NCBI RefSeq assembly: GCF_963924675.1 | Contig: NC_089224.1 | Span: 67,813,464 to 67,877,463 of the forward strand | Reading direction: 5' to 3' | From: Phocoena phocoena | Taxonomy: Eukaryota; Chordata; Mammalia; Artiodactyla; Phocoenidae | Length of the DNA: 64,000 bases | Shown here: positions 56,001-62,000 of the stretch, one piece after another | Layout of the letters: every line of letters begins with the position of its first letter | Numbering within the stretch: position 1 is the first letter of the stretch | Notes under the pieces: model-generated | Seen by the model: the letters and a program-made list of their open reading frames with translations, nothing else | What the model was told of the DNA's origin: nothing | Databases searched by the model: none | Made by a program: the position numbers and the translations under genes

Positions 56001-59000
56001 GCCATTGAGCCTGCGCGTCCGGCGCCTGTGCTCTGCAACGGGAGAGGCCACAAGCAGTGAGAGGCCGCGTACAGCAAAAAAAAAAAGATTTCTAGATCAA
56101 TAAGTTTTGGCTTAAAAGACCATCAGAATTTGTTTCTGGTTTAAAAAAAAAAAAGCTAGGTTACATGGAAAAAATCTGTATTGTTCGATTATTCCTCACT
56201 TTTTTCTGGCTGTAGAAGAAAATCCTACCTGAGATATCTCCTATTAGCACTACTGAATTGGAAGTATGAAAGGATATAAGTTTTATCCTCCTTGCTTCCT
56301 GGAGAGAATTTCTACCTCTTCCAGAAAATAGGAGCCACTGTGAACATAGAACACAAACAATATTCTATAGTGGATAGCTAGAATGTACCCTGTTCCAGAA
56401 GAGAGGAGTCATTGGCAATGTGGAAATGAAAGCAAAATTTCCCACAAAGGAAATGTTGACTCAAGGTTTGTCAGTGTTATCCTCTGCCTGGAGTCTTCCT
56501 GGAAGCAGTTCCACTAAACTCTTCATGCAGGTCCAAATTCCTGCTTAGAAATACTCCTCATCTACCTATGCTTTTTGCCAGAGGCAACCATGAAGTGGTC
56601 AAAAGAGCAGTAGTCTTGGAGGCAGAAAGCTGAGGCTTGATTCCAGCTTCCTTATCCATTATAGAAACCATCTCCTCACCTCAGTCAGACTCAGAAGGCT
56701 GCTTAGATGGAACATGTGAAAGTCCCTGTTACATACCAGGAACTCTGTTTTAAAGCAAAAGACTTTCTCTCTTTAATTACAAGGACACAAAATACACCCA
56801 GGTCATGTTTGCATTATTGTTAAAATAGCTAACCTTTATTTAGTGCTTACTATATACACTGTGCTAAAAAACTTCATATTCTTCACATTTGATACTCACA
56901 GCAGCTCTATGTGGTAGTTCCCATTATTATCCCCATTTTTCAGATGAGGAAACTGAGGGTTAGGAAGTTAAAGTCACATGCCCATCATCATATAGTAAGT
57001 AAAAGAGCTGGGATATGAACCCAGGCATTCTGTCTCCAAAAATCCATTTCAGTGAATACTTTGCTACAATGCTGCTCAAAACAGACTTACAAGCTCAGTC
57101 TAAACTAAACCTTTCTGGCTAATTACAGATGTAATAAAGCACTTTTTAATGACTCATTTCACATTAATTTTGGTATAATATTGGGTTGGAAAAGAAAGCT
57201 GGTGGGCAAGCACAGACAGAAGGCTGCCTATCTACCTGGAGCCAAAAGAATCTAGCAGCAAAGTCGGTAAGTACAGAAATTCTGCAGCGAACATCCTTAA
57301 GAGAAAAAATCAGAGCATCAGTGCTAGACATGATAGTTCTTCTGAAAGGTGGATTATAATTTTTAAAATATGCTGAAGAAAAAGTAAAGACCTAAGGTAA
57401 CTTTACAATACATTATTTAAGGAGAGGAAAGCAGGTTAAAATAAAATGAACACTAGGGGAGGCAACATAGATTGAAGAGGGCTAATTAACTCTGAATGAT
57501 AGGGTTAAACATTAATTTTAACTGTACTTTTCTGTGTTTTCCAATTTGTCCATAAGATAAATGTACTAGCTGGATTATCAAGGAAAAATTGCTAAGAAAA
57601 TGAGTAATTTGTTTATACAGCATGTGTTCAAAGGTAATATTTGCCGACACGTCTGTGTAACAAGAAAATCTAAAGTACAAGATCATTTCACTGTCTCAGA
57701 ACATAACCAAAGACAGCTCACCCGATCACATCCAGATTGGTTCAATTGGTACCAAATCCAGGAAGCAAATCCATTAACTACACCATATAACTCAAGAATG
57801 AAGAACAAAAGTCCAATTGGGGGCGTGCCTAAACTAGATCATTTTCTAGTCCAGAAAAAACCCTTGAGTCTAAAAGAGTATGTACAGTGGGGAATCTATA
57901 GGTTTCATCTTTAACCAGTTGAGAAAGCTAAACAGAATGTCATTTGAATACACTTAAAAAAAAAAATCTGTCACAATACTTACCAATGTCTTACAAGAGT
58001 ATAAACTGTACTCGCCTACCTTCAATCCATTCACTATAAGCTGTCACAGAGAACTTCTGACCATCCACAGTATAAAATTCTCTTTGGGCAAGAGCCTTTC
58101 CTCCACTACTATGATTCTCATAGTTTCTCACAGATTCATTGCAAGAAGTACTTCCACCATCAATGACACCAACCAAAGCCCAAGCTTGCCTAGAAGGAAA
58201 ATAAGCAGGTGCATTTGATTATTTGTCATGGTACTGACCAAATTCCCCAACACAGATGTTATGACAGGTGCTGTTAATTCATTTTTTCATTTTTGTCAAT
58301 CCCTCCACCTCTTTTTTCATATGTGGTTGCAAGTCCAAACTTGACTGAAATAACTGACATCACAGAAGGAAATGCACCTGAATTTTAAATCCTTGTTTGT
58401 CCAGCTCTGTAACAGGTGAAACACTGATGACTATGACTTCAATTAATCACTAACTTCCTTCCTCAATGCATACTCATTTCATTCCTATATCATTCTGGGC
58501 AGAAACCCATTTCTTTTTAAATGATTATTACCTGCTCTCTTTTCCACTATCCTCTCTGCTATGTTCTCAAACCTAGCTGCATAATAGAATCACATGGAGC
58601 TTTAGGAATATATCCATGCTTAGACCCAGCCCACACTGATGCAAACAACATCTCTACAGGTGGGGCCTGGCATTAGTCTGTTTTTAAAGTTCCCCAGATG
58701 CCACGATTGTGCAGCCACACTGGAGAACCACTGAGTTAGAGCAGTGGTTCTCAAACTTTGTAGGCATCAGAATCATCTTGTTAAATCAGATTGCTGGGCC
58801 CCACCTTCTGACTGTTTGAGGCAGGGCCATAGAATCTGCATTTATGACAAATTCCCAAGTGATGTTGATGCTGCTGGTCTGGGAACCACACTGAGAACCA
58901 GAGTCACAGGTCAGAGGTTAGAGCCGTAGGTATCAACCTTAACTGCACAAATTGCAGGGGGGGCGTGTCCTAGCCTTCAGAGATCCTGAGGTAAATCATG

Positions 59001-62000
59001 TAGGGTGGGCCCTGGGCGTGGGATTTTTTTAAGATCTCATGTATGCAAACAAGGCTGAGCACCACTGGATTATTGGTTTCTTAATATTCTTAAATTAAAA
59101 CTGTAGAATCACTCTCCAATAGATTTAAAATTTTACATGCTTTATATCTATTTGTTGAAAGCAGTATGTTTGAAAAACACCATTTTATTTCTGTGATACT
59201 GTGATAAACACCCCAGGGACTTTGCTCAAGCTTGTGGCAAAATAAATCAAAAAAAAAAAAAAAAAAAAAAAGAAAGATAAAAAGTCAGAAAATTTGCCTT
59301 AAGACTCCTGGTTTAAAACATGAAAAGAAAAATGTCAACTTCCTACTGTAGAAAAAAAAAAAGCCAAATGTAATCTATGCTAGACAGATGGCTGGATACT
59401 CACAGATGAAAGTTAATCAGAGCATGCCTACAACCTTACAAATTCTACACCCACCCCTGCGTGGATTAGCTACTCTTTGGCCGACTGTGCTTTATAGCTC
59501 TATTTATATTCCTTGATACAGCAGAAAGAATCAAACGAAGAATGTCTCCATTTATTATCTCCTGTGTGAGAGGGAAGAGGAAGAATATCAGAGGCTTCCT
59601 TTATTTACCAGAACTGCCTCAGCAACTATAAAACAATGTTCTATTCTATTGATATTATCTCCAAAACACTCCTACTTCCCTCCTCCACTTGAGGAAAATT
59701 CCAGCGTGCCAGAACATTATCTTCAAAGAGGCATGTTTATGTACCCTGGAGATAATGTCAATGCAATGGAATGTTGGCAAAGGATCACAACTCTAATTCC
59801 TCCATCAAATCAGCAGCAATATTTCTAAATTCTAAAGGGAATTTAGAAACAGTAGGGAGAGGAACCCCAAAAGAGTCAAACAAAATATTCATAGCTAATG
59901 AACACACAAAACCTAGAACAATAATGACATAAAGTTGTAATCTCCGGTATTACTGGATAGTGAAACAAAGTAGGTGTCTGACTTTGAACAGACCACACTT
60001 CCATTCATAGGTCTATAAATTATAGAAATATGTGCACATGAGCATGAAGGGATGGATAAAAGAACACTCAGAGAAGCACATTTTATGAGAGGTCCGAACT
60101 GGACAACCACCCAGATGTCCAGCAGTAAATACACTGTGCTATAGTCATACAATAGTAAATAAACAACGATGAAAATAAGCCACCCTGCATGCACCAACAT
60201 AAACGACACTCAATAACGAGGTTGAGCAAAGAAGCCAGACACAAAATATAACATATCGTCTGCTTCCATTTATATGAAGTTCAAAGACAGGCAAACCTGA
60301 ACTTTAGGGTTCTCCACAAATCCAGGGGAGTGGTTTACTCTGGTGAACAGAGGGAGTGGTCAGTGAACAGGATGGGATAGGATGGGGGCTTCCAGGACAC
60401 TGGCAACGTTCTCTTTCTTGAACTGGGTGGTCGCTACCCCGATATCACATGGTGATAAGTCATTAAACTCTATATGCTTGTTTTTAGCACTTTTCTGTAT
60501 ATGTATAATATTTAATTAAACCACCACCACCACCACCCCAAAAAAACCACCTCTAAGCCCTCCTTCTCTACAGCCTACACAGTATACTCCTAAACTTCCC
60601 TCGGGCTTCTCACCTTTGGGGAGCCTCCAAGGCTCCTTCTATTTGCACTCCCATCATACCCTGTAGCTGCACTAAGTTTCTCACTGTATGATCCCCTTCT
60701 CCTTAGGTCTCTGTTTATCCACCAGATTAAAAGAGGACTCTGAGACAGTGTCCTTTCATCTAAGCATCTATGGGTACCCGGCGCTTAGAATCCCCTAAGT
60801 ATTCCCTGGGTGAGTAAAAAGCATTTTAAGAACATTACAGATGCTTTTTCTTCACTAATTTTTGTCTTCTTAACTTTCTCTACAATTTCTATAGATAATA
60901 TTCCATTCCAACACTGACCAAAGAAAAAATAATAACTAGACCAAGCAACCATCAAAGGAAAAAAATAATAACTAGATCATTTCAACATGGGAGTTTTGAA
61001 GTCCTCTTACTTTTCACTGCAGATATTCCCTGACTTTATTGTGAACAGTAAGCAGAATTAAAACTTGTTGTTTTTTTTTAATTAAATGTTGAGCCAGCTG
61101 CTTCCCCAGAACCCAGAACTGCATTAGGAAATCATGATTAACTAGACTATGGCACAAGAACACAAGAATAAACTGTAGGGATGAATCCTACTATCTGGAT
61201 GAACCTCGTAGCCCTCCAACTTGTGCTTCCTCACATGTGCCAGGGCCCCAGAGGCCTGTGCCCATCAAACAAGCAGACTCAAATGAAAGGATTCAAAAAA
61301 AAGAAAAAGAAAGAAAGAGAAAGAAAATTGTGCATGTTCCACCCCTCCTCAATCTTTTCAGACAACTTTTCCACCTTAGCACGGAATTGGGCCCTAACCT
61401 TTCAACTCATAAGGTACCTCCAATTAGCCTGAGCTTCATATGATCTTCAGAAGATAATAAAAGAAGGAAGTCAATCTCCTTAAACTGCCTGATTGCTTTC
61501 AGTACGTTTCTGTTCTTAATTTTTCACAAGCCCAACGCTAAGGTTCACAAAGTGCTTCATAAACCAAAGCCAAGAAAAGAACTTTGTAAACAGTCTTCTG
61601 TCCTCCAGTTCAAAGCAAGAGGCAACGAGACTTCCAAATGGTAGTGGCCATTCTGGCCCCTGAAGTCAGACTGTGAAGTATTTTGTTTCTTTCTCCATCC
61701 CGCTCTCCTCTCACACAGACACAGACGCTAATACATAGCAGGAAGGAAAGTAAAGAGATATGTATGCCCACCTGTAGCCCAGTCCTTGGATCAGCTTACT
61801 TCCCAGCCGGTCCTGGATCATTTGTATGGTTCCTTGTAAGAGGCTTTTGACTGCTGAATCTCCAACAGCTATGGCAACAATCCGTCCTGGATCCTGGTCT
61901 CTCAGGAATTTCTGAAGTCGCCTACTTTCATTGTGGTATTCGTGCGTATCAAACCTCTCGATTTCCAAAATTTTGGCTGTGTCTTGGTCAATGACCCTCA

